Positions 17,156 to 26,000 of a stretch of DNA of 64,000 nt are shown one piece after another. Numbering within the stretch: position 1 is the stretch's first letter; the number at the start of each line of letters is the position of its first letter. Source of the stretch: Bacillus sp. EB600 (GTDB taxonomy: Bacteria > Bacillota > Bacilli > Bacillales > Cytobacillaceae); the NCBI RefSeq assembly GCF_024494385.1, contig NZ_JAEVLT010000011.1, forward strand, positions 62,001 through 126,000, written 5' to 3'. The translations under genes and the position numbers were made by a program. The notes beneath the pieces are model-generated. The model did no database searches. It saw only the letters and a program-made list of their open reading frames with translations, and was not told the DNA's origin.

Positions 17156-18355
17156 ATGAGCACAGTAACTGCAGACAAAGTAAAAACAATAAAGACATTA
17201 AACAACATTGCAGAAACAGGCCTAAATGTATTTAATACCGATGATTATAAGATCGACAATAACAGTGAAAACCCTGATGCTATCATGGTTCGCAGCTTTA
17301 ACATGAATACCTTGGAATTCGACAAAAATTTAAAGGCTATCGCACGTGCCGGTGCTGGTGTTAATAATATTCCAGTTAACAAATGCACAGAGCAAGGCAT
17401 CGTTGTTTTCAATACGCCAGGAGCAAATGCGAACGCTGTTAAAGAACTTGTTCTAACTTGTTTAATGGCCTCTTCCCGTAACCTTTTTGAAGGTGTGTCT
17501 TGGGCAAAAGCGTTAGACGGTAAAGGAGAACAGATTCCAAAGCTTGTTGAAGCAGGAAAGAAACAATTCGTTGGAAAAGAAATTAAGGGAAAAACCTTGG
17601 GAGTTATTGGTTTGGGAGCAATCGGCGCACGTGTAGCAAATGACGCTCTTGAATTGGACATGGATGTTATCGGATTTGACCCATTTATCTCTGTTGATAC
17701 GGCTTGGAATTTATCTCGTACAGTAAAGCGTGCGATGACAATTGAAGAGTTATTTGCTAACGCTGATTTTATTACTGTCCACGTTCCGTACATGGACAGC
17801 ACAAAAGGGATGTTCAACGCAGAAGCTTTTGCAAACGTGAAAGACGGCGTTCATATTTTGAATTTCTCTCGCGGCGAACTTGTAAATGAACAGGATATGG
17901 AAGCTGCACTTGAAAGCGGAAAAGTTGGTAAGTACATTACAGACTTCCCGAATGAAAATGTATTGAAAATGAAAAATGTCGTTCCAATTCCTCATCTTGG
18001 TGCTTCTACAGAAGAATCAGAGGAAAACTGTGCGATTATGGCTGCTCGCCAATTGAAGGATTTTCTTGAAACAGGAAACATCAAAAACTCAGTGAACTTT
18101 CCAAATGCTTTCCTAGAATATACAGGAAGACGCCGTGTAGCAGCTTTCCATAAAAATGTTCCAAATATGGTTGGGCAGATCACTTCTGCGATATCTAGCT
18201 ATAATTTGAACATTGCTGACATGGTTAACAGAAGCCGTGGAGAATTCGCTTATACAATGATTGACATTGAAGACAAAGTAAACGGCGAGGTTATTCCTGG
18301 CTTAGTGGAAAAAATCAATCAAATTGCAGACATTGTAACAGTTCGAGTTATTTAA
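17156..18355 (+). CDS. serA: D-3-phosphoglycerate dehydrogenase
   Basis: Oxidises 3-phosphoglycerate with NAD+, the first step of serine synthesis. The 399 residues show the substrate-domain motif RAGAGVNNIP, the NAD-binding GLGAIGARVA (about residue 152), the catalytic Arg/Glu region and the family motif PHLGASTEESEENCA with its catalytic His. A short ACT-like regulatory domain ends the protein (about 320-399). AAGGAG precedes the ATG. No serC or serB lies nearby. Control by the ZTP riboswitch fits, because serine is the main one-carbon donor: low formyl-folate would raise ZTP and switch serine synthesis on. Confidence 0.9.
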   Translation: MSTVTADKVKTIKTLNNIAETGLNVFNTDDYKIDNNSENPDAIMVRSFNMNTLEFDKNLKAIARAGAGVNNIPVNKCTEQGIVVFNTPGANANAVKELVLTCLMASSRNLFEGVSWAKALDGKGEQIPKLVEAGKKQFVGKEIKGKTLGVIGLGAIGARVANDALELDMDVIGFDPFISVDTAWNLSRTVKRAMTIEELFANADFITVHVPYMDSTKGMFNAEAFANVKDGVHILNFSRGELVNEQDMEAALESGKVGKYITDFPNENVLKMKNVVPIPHLGASTEESEENCAIMAARQLKDFLETGNIKNSVNFPNAFLEYTGRRRVAAFHKNVPNMVGQITSAISSYNLNIADMVNRSRGEFAYTMIDIEDKVNGEVIPGLVEKINQIADIVTVRVI

Positions 18356-18394
18356 TAAGCAGTTTGAGAAAATTAAATATATGAGTAATAGGAT

Positions 18395-18428
18395 GTCCCA
18401 AAATGAAAATCTTGGGACGTTTTTTTTT
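18395..18428 (+). terminator. serA terminator
   Basis: GTCCCAA pairs with TTGGGAC (18412-18418), followed by GTTTTTTTT. Confidence 0.85.
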
Positions 18429-18502
18429 GAAGCTTGTGTGTTTTTAGGGCAGAAAAAAAAGGAAGACACGAGTATCTCCCTTTATTGTTTTCGCCAATAG
18501 TA

Positions 18503-19051
18503 TTAACGCAATGTTTTTAATACGCCGCTCCAAGCGATCACTTGATCTAACATTGCATTTACATTCGTAAGATGTAATTCAGCTGGTTTGAAATCAGCTC
18601 CGTTTTCAAAATCTGTGAATAATGATAATGTTGGATGTACGCGAACGTCAGCAACTAGTAATTCTCCTAAGATTCCACGTAAGTGTTCAGCTGCACGAGC
18701 TCCACCTGTTGAACCATAGCTTACGATCCCTGCTGCTTTATTGTTCCATTGTGCTTGTGCTGAATCAAGAGCATTCTTTAATGCACCTGTAATGCTGTGA
18801 TTGTATTCTTGAACAATAAATACAAATCCATCTAAAGAATTAATTTTTTCTCCCCAAGCTGCGATTCCTGGTTCTGAGCCATCAGTTGTAAATACAAATG
18901 GTAAATTGAAATCTGCAATATCAACGATTTCATAGTTTGCATCGCCGCGTTTGTCAGCGATTTCCTTTACCCATTTGCCTACCTGTGGGCTAACGCGTCC
19001 TTGACGTGTGCTTCCTAAGATAATACCAATATTTAATTTTTCGTTTGCCAT
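18503..19051 (-). CDS. NADPH-dependent FMN reductase family protein
   Basis: A flavodoxin-fold oxidoreductase of about 182 residues. GIILGSTRQGRVSPQVGKW binds the FMN phosphate (residues about 8-26), EYNHSITGALKNALD (about 90-104) is the second flavin loop, and SYGSTGGARAAEHLR is the third. Relatives are quinone, azo or chromate reductases; the natural substrate cannot be told. An AAGGAGG site before the ATG at 19051 supports this start. A longer form starting at 19102 (adding MGLIDKLFGSS...) is also preceded by AGGTGG, so the start is uncertain by 17 codons. Confidence 0.82.
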   Translation of the reverse strand: MANEKLNIGIILGSTRQGRVSPQVGKWVKEIADKRGDANYEIVDIADFNLPFVFTTDGSEPGIAAWGEKINSLDGFVFIVQEYNHSITGALKNALDSAQAQWNNKAAGIVSYGSTGGARAAEHLRGILGELLVADVRVHPTLSLFTDFENGADFKPAELHLTNVNAMLDQVIAWSGVLKTLR

Positions 19052-19386
19052 TGTTTCTTCCTCCTTGTTTGAACTGCCAAATAACTTATCTATAAGACCC
19101 ATTTCTTCTACCACCTATAGTTATTTTGAGATTGAACCCAACTAATTGTCTTGATATAAAATATTTTTAATTCAAACCAATTGTAATCTATTAAATTTAT
19201 ACTGTCAACAATTATTCATATTTCTTTTGATTAAATTTCAGAAAATGTGATACAGAGTTACAACCACTATTTTAATGTTTCATCTTTGAATAAGTAGGCT
19301 TTTTATTAAAACGTACTTTATAAGGAACGTGTAAGTACTGTATAATGAATAGTTAGAGGGTAGTTGTTTATGGAGGGAGGGCTTTT

Positions 19387-19617
19387 ATGTTGGGTAAACG
19401 AATTAGGGAACAAAGGATAGAAAAAGGGATTTCATTAACCCAGTTTGCCAAACAGTCGGGAATATCTAAATCGTATTTGTCTAACCTAGAAAGGGGTCTT
19501 CAACAAAACCCTTCAATCGAAGTATTGAAAAAAATTTCTGAATACTTAAATGTAGATATAGAGATTTTAATTAATGAAATTGGTATTACTAAACAGAACA
19601 AAGAGGATTACCAATAA
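19387..19617 (+). CDS. Small SinR-like HTH protein
   Basis: The 76 residues are a single HTH_3 domain closely resembling the DNA-binding half of SinR (GKRIREQRIEKGISLTQFAK, SKSYLSNLERGLQQNPSIEV). The SinI-interaction/tetramerisation domain found in full-length SinR (about 111 residues) is absent. GGAGGGAGG precedes the ATG and TATAAT lies at 19341-19346. It reads toward the partition locus but is separated from it by terminators and about 800 bp. The 19052-19386 interval upstream is A/T-rich and shows nothing else. Confidence 0.82.
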   Translation: MLGKRIREQRIEKGISLTQFAKQSGISKSYLSNLERGLQQNPSIEVLKKISEYLNVDIEILINEIGITKQNKEDYQ

Positions 19618-19675
19618 ATAGCTATTGGTAATGGTGAGAATCGTCTCATCTACTTTTTTTATCTAAAGGGTAAAT

Positions 19676-19715
19676 AAGAAAAGCACACTCGTCCTAAATG
19701 AGATGTGCTTTTCTT
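19676..19715. terminator. Bidirectional terminator
   Basis: AAGAAAAGCACACTC pairs with GAGATGTGCTTTTCTT (one mismatch), with A- and T-rich flanks. A second palindrome, TTACCAATA/TATTGGTAA, overlaps the stop of the preceding HTH gene. Confidence 0.75.
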
Positions 19716-19938
19716 ATTGTAAGAGTGTGTTAACGTGTTCGAAGTTAATTGAAGTATATATAACTAGCATGAAGCAGATGGATAACACGATCCTTCTGGC
19801 TTCTTGTTGTTTACAATTATGAAAACACGTTTACCTTATTGTTTACATTTGTGTACAAATTTGTTTACTTGTTTACGTTACAGTATACATGACTTTCTAT
19901 AAGAATTTTGAAGTATCACTAATAAAAAAACAGTCCGG

Positions 19939-19999
19939 AACATGGTAAAGTTAAGGTTGCTTTAATTGTAGACTTAAATGTAAACTTGTTTACTATTTG
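19939..19999 (+). repeat. 61-bp direct repeat, unit 1
   Basis: Aligns without gaps to 20222-20282 (51 of 61 bases identical by eye). Both begin AACATGGT and end with the iteron pair at TACTATTTG. The offset of 283 bp implies a segmental duplication inside the candidate centromere. Confidence 0.75.
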
Positions 20000-20221
20000 A
20001 TTTCATATGTTTACCGATATGTTTACTTATTTACACATATGTACACATCCATTTAATAAAAAGTGTATGAGTGACTTTCATTCATACAGGTTTATAATTT
20101 GAATACAGGAATTTATTTTTTATTTTTATGGAGGGTTATTGCGGGTTAGTTTTATTGACCGCTGATGTCCCCCAATAACTAGGACTTTATCAACCAAAGC
20201 TTTTGAATTTCCAAGTGAAAA

Positions 20222-20282
20222 AACATGGTTAAATTAAGTTTGTATTGCTTGTATACATAAATGTAAACATGTTTACTATTTG
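20222..20282 (+). repeat. 61-bp direct repeat, unit 2
   Basis: Second copy of the unit at 19939-19999. It contains the perfect palindrome GTAAACATGTTTAC. Confidence 0.75.
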
Positions 20283-20537
20283 TTTGCGATCGTGTACGTA
20301 TTTGTATACATGTTTACAATTGTGTACACGAGTTTGTAGCAAAGGAAGTATACAGATTTGTCATATAAGTAAACAAAATGTTTACAAACAGGAATAAGTT
20401 TACAAATTGTTTACAAGATTACACTTTGATTACTTTTCATGATGTTTCATTGAAGGTTATCTGAATCTCTTATAATCTTATGTTATACTTACAAGATACA
20501 TAAACACATTAAAAATAATAGAAAAAGGATGATGGTA

Positions 20538-21725
20538 ATGAGTAATAGAATCGCTGCAATTGATGTTGGAAATGACGCTGTTAAGGCCATTTTTGGGAAT
20601 TTAGAATACGAACTGAATATCCCCAATATTGTTGCAAGGGATACAGAGGATCGGCCAATTATCGGAATAGAAGAATTAAACAGTAAAAACCCATTAGATG
20701 GAATTCATATAAAGGTCCACTCTCCTGCATTGAAAGAGAATAATGTCATCTATCGTGTAGGCAATTTAGCAACAAAAAGCAATAATGGTATGGAATTGGA
20801 TCCAGGCAGCAGTAAATCAGAAGAAGATCAAACATTAGTTATGCTATTTACGACAATAGCTTTAGACGCTGTAAGAGAACAAAACGTAACTCTATTTAAA
20901 CGGTCAGGAAATATCATTGATGCTCATTATACGCTAGGCACTGGCCTCCCCCTTCGTGAAGTAAAGGAAGGTAAAGATGCCGGCTACCGCTCAAAATTAC
21001 TTGGTTCTGTTCATCAAGTTGAATTTCTGGTTACACCAAAGTACCAAGGCTTAAAGGTGAATATAAAATTTGATGAAGTAAAGGTATATCCGGAAGGGTT
21101 TGCAGCTTACATTAACCTAGTGATGGATCATAATTTAAACATTATTAACAAGGAACTAATCGATAAAAGAATCCTTATTCAAGATATTGGCGGATTATCG
21201 ACGGATATCGCGGTTATTAAGAATCGCAATGTTGATGACGATAAGGCACAGGGATTCAATCTTGGGGTATCAGAAGCATTAGAGGCCATTAGGGAAGAAA
21301 TTAGAATAAAGCATGGTGTGGAATTGGACAGCCGACGGGATGTAGTCGAAATCTTGACGAAAAAACATGACCGCAACCATATTATGGTTAAAGGGAGCAG
21401 GACAAGCGTTCACGATATTACAGATCGAATTCTATTAGATTTGGCAAAAAAACAATATCGTTTATTACGAAATGTTTGGCAGAAGAACTCTCAGACGGAA
21501 ATTTGCTACTTTGTTGGAGGCGGAGCCAACGTATTGAAGGATTATCTTAAAACACTGAATAATAATTTAGAAGGTTATAATATTGACTTTTTTGAGGATG
21601 AAAAAGAAAGCATTTGGATGATGGCGAATGCTTATTATAAGCTAATCAAAGATTTTATTAGAAAAACAGACAAGCAAAAGGAGCAAAAAGTAGATCAAGA
21701 TAAAAAGCCTGCTGTAAAAAACTAA
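20538..21725 (+). CDS. ParM/StbA-like actin-type partition ATPase
   Basis: A 395-residue actin-fold protein. The two phosphate loops (AAIDVGNDAVKAIFG near the N-terminus and QDIGGLSTDIAV around residue 215) and the adenosine motif GGGANVLKDYL (about 325) are all present, as in plasmid ParM/Alp filament proteins that push DNA apart on ATP. The tail is basic and disordered. Three in-frame starts exist; the ATG at 20538 has the best spacing from AAAGGA. TATAAT at 20471-20476 is a likely -10. It is preceded by the iteron region and followed 13 bp later by the adaptor gene. The chromosomal setting is unusual for a segregation actin. Confidence 0.87.
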   Translation: MSNRIAAIDVGNDAVKAIFGNLEYELNIPNIVARDTEDRPIIGIEELNSKNPLDGIHIKVHSPALKENNVIYRVGNLATKSNNGMELDPGSSKSEEDQTLVMLFTTIALDAVREQNVTLFKRSGNIIDAHYTLGTGLPLREVKEGKDAGYRSKLLGSVHQVEFLVTPKYQGLKVNIKFDEVKVYPEGFAAYINLVMDHNLNIINKELIDKRILIQDIGGLSTDIAVIKNRNVDDDKAQGFNLGVSEALEAIREEIRIKHGVELDSRRDVVEILTKKHDRNHIMVKGSRTSVHDITDRILLDLAKKQYRLLRNVWQKNSQTEICYFVGGGANVLKDYLKTLNNNLEGYNIDFFEDEKESIWMMANAYYKLIKDFIRKTDKQKEQKVDQDKKPAVKN

Positions 21726-21738
21726 ATAAGGTGATTAT

Positions 21739-22341
21739 ATGAAAAAAATTGCCTCAAATGAGGTGAAAAGGGGTCAAGCTATTTCTTTCAGAGTTCCCTC
21801 GGATACACCTGATCATCTCTTAAAACAGCTGCAAAGATTAAAGGAAACAGAAAGAAGAAACTTTTCAAGTAAAATGGCTGAGTTTGTCATGGAGGGGCTA
21901 GGCAATTCTCATGACCGGGAGCGTGAGACCATTACGATTCCACTCCCGCAAAAGCTGACGAAAGCACAACGTGATTGGCTAAAGCATGAGCACTCAGAGG
22001 CATTATTGGGAAGTATTGTTTATCAACTTATTTCTGACCCAATTCGGTCTACATCAATCCTTGCAACTTTAAATAGTAACTCATTGGACATTGATGAGGC
22101 ATTGTACCTCCAGGAAACGGGAGCAGGCAGTGAATTTACTAGTGAAGAAGTGGCAAAGATGGAATTAACTCTGCCGCAGGATGACGGGGAGCAGCATATC
22201 GAGGATGACCTAAGCGGCTTTGATTGGGAGAAGGCCCTTCAAACGGAGCGAAGCTTAAAAGAAGAAAACCTTGAGGGAAAAGAACCGGAAAACGAGGTAG
22301 AAGATCTGCTAGGTGGATTCCTAGCCAGCATGAACAAATAA
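21739..22341 (+). CDS. Partition adaptor (ParR/Alp7R-like) DNA-binding protein
   Basis: A 200-residue protein in the parR position. Its N-terminal 55 residues (RGQAISFRVPSDTPDHLLKQ, then ERRNFSSKMAEFVMEGL) look like a ribbon-helix-helix domain: one strand followed by two helices. The middle is helical and the C-terminus strongly acidic, ending DLLGGFLASMNK, a short amphipathic tail of the kind ParR uses to touch the filament end. AAGGTG sits six bases before the ATG. By position and fold it should bind the upstream iterons, link DNA to the ParM filament and repress the operon. I saw no clear named family. Confidence 0.65.
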   Translation: MKKIASNEVKRGQAISFRVPSDTPDHLLKQLQRLKETERRNFSSKMAEFVMEGLGNSHDRERETITIPLPQKLTKAQRDWLKHEHSEALLGSIVYQLISDPIRSTSILATLNSNSLDIDEALYLQETGAGSEFTSEEVAKMELTLPQDDGEQHIEDDLSGFDWEKALQTERSLKEENLEGKEPENEVEDLLGGFLASMNK

Positions 22342-22355
22342 ATTGGCAACCTAAA

Positions 22356-22398
22356 AAAACCTCCAGCCCATATTAGCGGGTTGGAGGTTTCCTTTTTT
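22356..22398 (+). terminator. Terminator of the partition operon
   Basis: AAACCTCCAGCCC pairs with GGGTTGGAGGTTT, followed by CCTTTTTT. It also serves the convergent exported-protein gene. Confidence 0.85.
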
Positions 22399-22408
22399 GG
22401 AAAGGGTT

Positions 22409-22909
22409 TTAGTTACCCATATCCATTGCCATATGATCATTAACATCCATGGCCTTTTCCTGTATACCACTTTTCAGACGGTCTGCCCGACCTGCATTGA
22501 TGGCGTCTGCGTGTTCCTGTGTAATAGTTCCTTCCTTTACAGCTGCATTTACCATTTTTGAATCGAAATCAGCCAATTTTTGGGCAAATTGCTGTTCGGA
22601 TAAACCTTTTTCCTTAGCAATTTGCACTAATGTTTTCCCTTTTTTCATTTCGTCTATGATGGCAATCGGTAAAACATTAAGAATATTTGCAGCTTCGCCA
22701 ACAATATTTTGTTGCTTAAGACGGCTTTTGCGAATAGGTTCCACTGTGCCTTTTTTGGTTGGTGCTGAGTATTTTGCCATGGCCTTTTTAGCATCGAAAG
22801 CAGCTGGTTCATTTTTGGCATGTACTGATTGACTTTGCAAAACTGCTGCAGCTGTCCCAAAAGTGAGGATGACAGCAAGTGCAGAAACTAGGAGAAATTT
22901 TTTTCTCAT
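22409..22909 (-). CDS. Exported helical protein with His/Met-rich tail (DUF2680/YckD-like, tentative)
   Basis: A protein of about 166 residues with a Sec signal peptide (FLLVSALAVILTFGTAAAV, cleavage likely after VHA). The mature part contains IDEMKKGKTLVQIAKEKGLS and a second helix pair EGTITQEHADAINAGR, a repeat style seen in DUF2680/YckD exported proteins. It ends NDHMAMDMGN, rich in His and Met, which could bind copper. AGGAGG before the ATG at 22909 decides the start. It lies downstream of the multicopper oxidase on the same strand, separated by a hairpin, suggesting a shared extracytoplasmic copper role. The function is inference. Confidence 0.65.
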   Translation of the reverse strand: MRKKFLLVSALAVILTFGTAAAVLQSQSVHAKNEPAAFDAKKAMAKYSAPTKKGTVEPIRKSRLKQQNIVGEAANILNVLPIAIIDEMKKGKTLVQIAKEKGLSEQQFAQKLADFDSKMVNAAVKEGTITQEHADAINAGRADRLKSGIQEKAMDVNDHMAMDMGN

Positions 22910-22953
22910 TCCTTTGCCTCCTTTTCTAAAAAATGGTTCTTGGAGAAACATCC

Positions 22954-23000
22954 ATGTACAGAGGACCGATTCTAGTCGGTCTAGAAGGGTCCTCGTACAT
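22954..23000. terminator. Long hairpin between the multicopper oxidase and exported protein genes
   Basis: ATGTACAGAGGACC (22954-22967) pairs with GGTCCTCGTACAT (22988-23000), with an inner ACCGA/TCGGT pair. No U-tract follows on the minus strand, so partial termination or mRNA processing between two co-transcribed genes is likely. Confidence 0.6.
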
Positions 23001-23028
23001 ATTCATTGTCTTACTAACAAATTGATTA

Positions 23029-26000
23029 TCATGGTGTTTTCACAGACTTAGAGTTTGACCAAGCAGACGTACCGTACTGGTTTACCGCCTGTACTCTAAT
23101 GTAGTAGGTCGTACTCCTAGCTAGTCCCGATTTTGTATAAGTGGTAGTTCTGTAGTTCGTTATATTACTCGTTGCGACAATTTGCGTAAAGGCTGCATCG
23201 GTTGCAACCTGTACGTCATAACCTGTAAGCGTAGAAGGTCCACGATTCCAGAAGGATGAGAGTGAAGCTGCAGCTCCTACTCTATAGGCTCTCACCTGCA
23301 ATCCCGTCGGAGTAGCTGGAAGCAGGGATGGAACAGTTACTTTAGCTGTTCTTGAGTAGCTGGATGACGTAACCCCGTCCATCGCTTTGACTCGATAGGT
23401 GTATGTGTTGCCAGGAGCTACAGTTGTATCAGTGTAGTTTGCTGATCTTCCTGTTCCACTTCTTGGACCAACGGTCGTAATTGCTGTGAAGTTAACGTCA
23501 TCTGTTGAGCGTTCAAGCACAAATCCTGTTTCATTTGACGCATTATCCTGCCAGCTTAGGTAGACACTTGGTCCAGTCCTCAAGGATGCATTAAGTCCAG
23601 ATGGTGCCCTTGGAGCAGGTGGTGCTGGTATATTGTTTGTAACTGTAACACTAGCTGTATTCGAATAAGCAGATGAACCAACTGCGTTTACAGCTTTCAC
23701 CCGATACGTGTATGTTCCAGCTGTTAAGCCTGGATCAGTATAAGTAGTTGTGTTTGCACCAAGAGTTGGAAGTGCTGTAAAGTTTGTGCCGTCTGATGAA
23801 CGCTCGACTACATACCCGGTCTCATCTGTTGCATTGTCCTGCCATGTCAGTTGTGCATCATTTGCATTTGTGACAGATAGGACGGCTGTTAAATTAGTTG
23901 GTGCTGCAGGGACTTGTGGAACTGCCCCGATAATAACCACATTCGATGGTGTTCCGCCATTGTACATTGATTGTGGATCAGTTGAATTTGCTTGTGTTGC
24001 CGCGTTAAACGCATCAACGCGATAAGCGTAGCTTAGATTTGGGTCAGCTGCAGGATCTTGGAAAGAAATATTGTTTGCTAAAACTGACGAAATCTTTTCA
24101 AATGTACCGATCACACCGTTAACAACCGGCGCCCGCATTACATTGTAGCCAACTTCATTTGCTTTATTACCAAGGGTAGCAATATTGGTAATATCAACCG
24201 GAGTAGGGTCCGTCCAATTCAGGTTGACCAGACTTCCATTTGCTCTTGCCCCGCTTAATGTAGAAGCACTCGGCGCTAACGGATTGAATTGGAAATTGTA
24301 TGACCGCATCATGTCATTTTCTTCATGACCCAATAGGTGGCAGTGCCATACATATTCCCAGCCGAAATTCGTCATTTTGTTGGTAACCGTAACTGGGTTT
24401 CCAGTGGTTGGATCAACGTTCATAAACTGTCCAGTTGAGCCTTCTGGCATCGTTGGGTCTAATAGTCGAATACTATCAGGAAGTCCGAACGGTAATTTTG
24501 GTGCAACTGGTCTAAGTGCGACAATACAGTCCTCAAGCGGATTCATCCTGACTGTATCTTTCCATCCGCGTTCATTTTCATCAGGCATTCTCACGGATCC
24601 ATCCCAACCGACTCGGTTGATAAGTTGAACATCAAATAAATGGAAGTGAATTGCATGGGTATCAACCCCGTTATGGGTGATCTTCCATATCTGTGTCCCA
24701 TCACCCGTTTCACCAATTGGTGCAATCGAGTCTGTCATGTTTTCGGTTGTCGGATCCACATACCCGAGCATGATGGTCGTTTGGTTCTGGAAGTTCGTAT
24801 TCGGCATTTCTGTTCCAAGGGTGGCATTCATCCGCCCATAATTTTGCTCAAATTCCTCGGCAATTGCTTTTGGCGTTATGTCCATCGTGATATTCTTCGA
24901 AGTTCCAGGAATATTAAAGGTGGTTTTGTTATCTTGAATATTGACCCATTTTCCATTAGGATCGTTGTTAGGATCTTTTTGGCCATAAACCTTATTATTA
25001 TAAATAAGTGGATTCTGACCTTTATCAAATGCTGCTGGAATTTCAGCATTTAGTTTGTCCAAAGTAGCTTGTGTGGTATCGGCTGTTGTCGCAGGGTCAC
25101 CCGCAACCTTGATTTGCATAATTGTCCGCGTATTTGGGCCATAACCGGGTTGGGTCGTTGGCGCACCGCCTGTTCGATCATCTGGATTTGCCGCATTCAT
25201 AGATTGGTCAGGGTCACCAGTGTAATAATCGTAGCGTGGATCAAATGCTGGTACTGGTGCTGCCGAATCATTATAAAGGATGAGCGTCTGGCCGGCATAT
25301 TTACTAAAGTCTACCACGACATCCGCTCTTTCAGCAGGTCCTAAAAGAAGCGTCTTGCTCGATACGTTAAGAACGGTGATGCTTCTGCGTCCATACTCAT
25401 AATCGATCGGCTGATTAGGGAGTACCGCTGGTTTTGGTAAAAAGCCACTTTCATTGGCAATCTGAACCATTTCTGGTCCAGCAGCCGCAGGATCGGGAAC
25501 GCCGCCAGCCCTGCCGTCAGTTGGCCACGAATCTGGAAAACCGGCTGTTTTAACAGCAGGAACCATTGGGACTTCACCGGCATCTGCATTATTTAATGTA
25601 CCGTCTGAATTCCACATTTGCGCGCTTGACTTAGCTTTATAAAACTGCAAATTCCACATTCTATCATTGGCTCCATTCAAGATGCGGAATCGGTAAGCCT
25701 TCGGATCAATTGTTATTGAAGGGTACGCGGTACCATTAACAACCGGAGTATCCATAAAGGCCTCAGGTGTAGTAGATATATCTGGTGTACCAGGATTCAT
25801 CGGTGCTTGTCCTGGTTGCCCCGCTAATGGGTTCGCCATAGCTCCATTTTTTATCCCTGTGTTTGGCGGCCAGAACCAAGGTCCATAGTCCCAGCGACCG
25901 ATTGGGTTCGCGCCAGACATGTCATAAGGGTTTTGGTTCGGCATATAAACATGTGGGAACCATAGATTACCCATGCCGCCCCATTTAGTTTTATCCCAGG

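Larger units (their letters stand above)
19808..20414. repeat. Iteron-rich centromere-like region (parC candidate)
   Basis: About 25 copies of a hexamer GTTTAC and close variants (GTATAC, GTGTAC, GTAAAC) lie in two clusters, about 19808-20046 and 20251-20414. In the first cluster they start at 19809, 19829, 19841, 19851, 19863, 19871 and 19883, mostly 8-12 bp apart, i.e. on one face of the helix. Some form perfect palindromes such as GTAAACATGTTTAC at 20263-20276. No gene fits the interval. Its place directly upstream of a ParM-like gene followed by a small adaptor gene matches the parC-parM-parR layout. Function is inferred. Confidence 0.7.

Noticed and set aside
19387..19617. SinR-like protein as the partition adaptor
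   Set aside because: Terminators and about 800 bp separate it from the ParM-like gene, while a better adaptor candidate follows that gene directly.
19808..20414. Replication origin with iterons
   Set aside because: Iterons could fit, but no Rep gene is present, no DnaA-box cluster was seen, and the adjacent ParM-like and adaptor genes explain them better.
24640..25344. Plus-strand frames rich in Cys, Trp and Ile opposite the multicopper oxidase
   Set aside because: Shadow frames of a clearly coding minus-strand gene; no ribosome sites and no recognisable domains.
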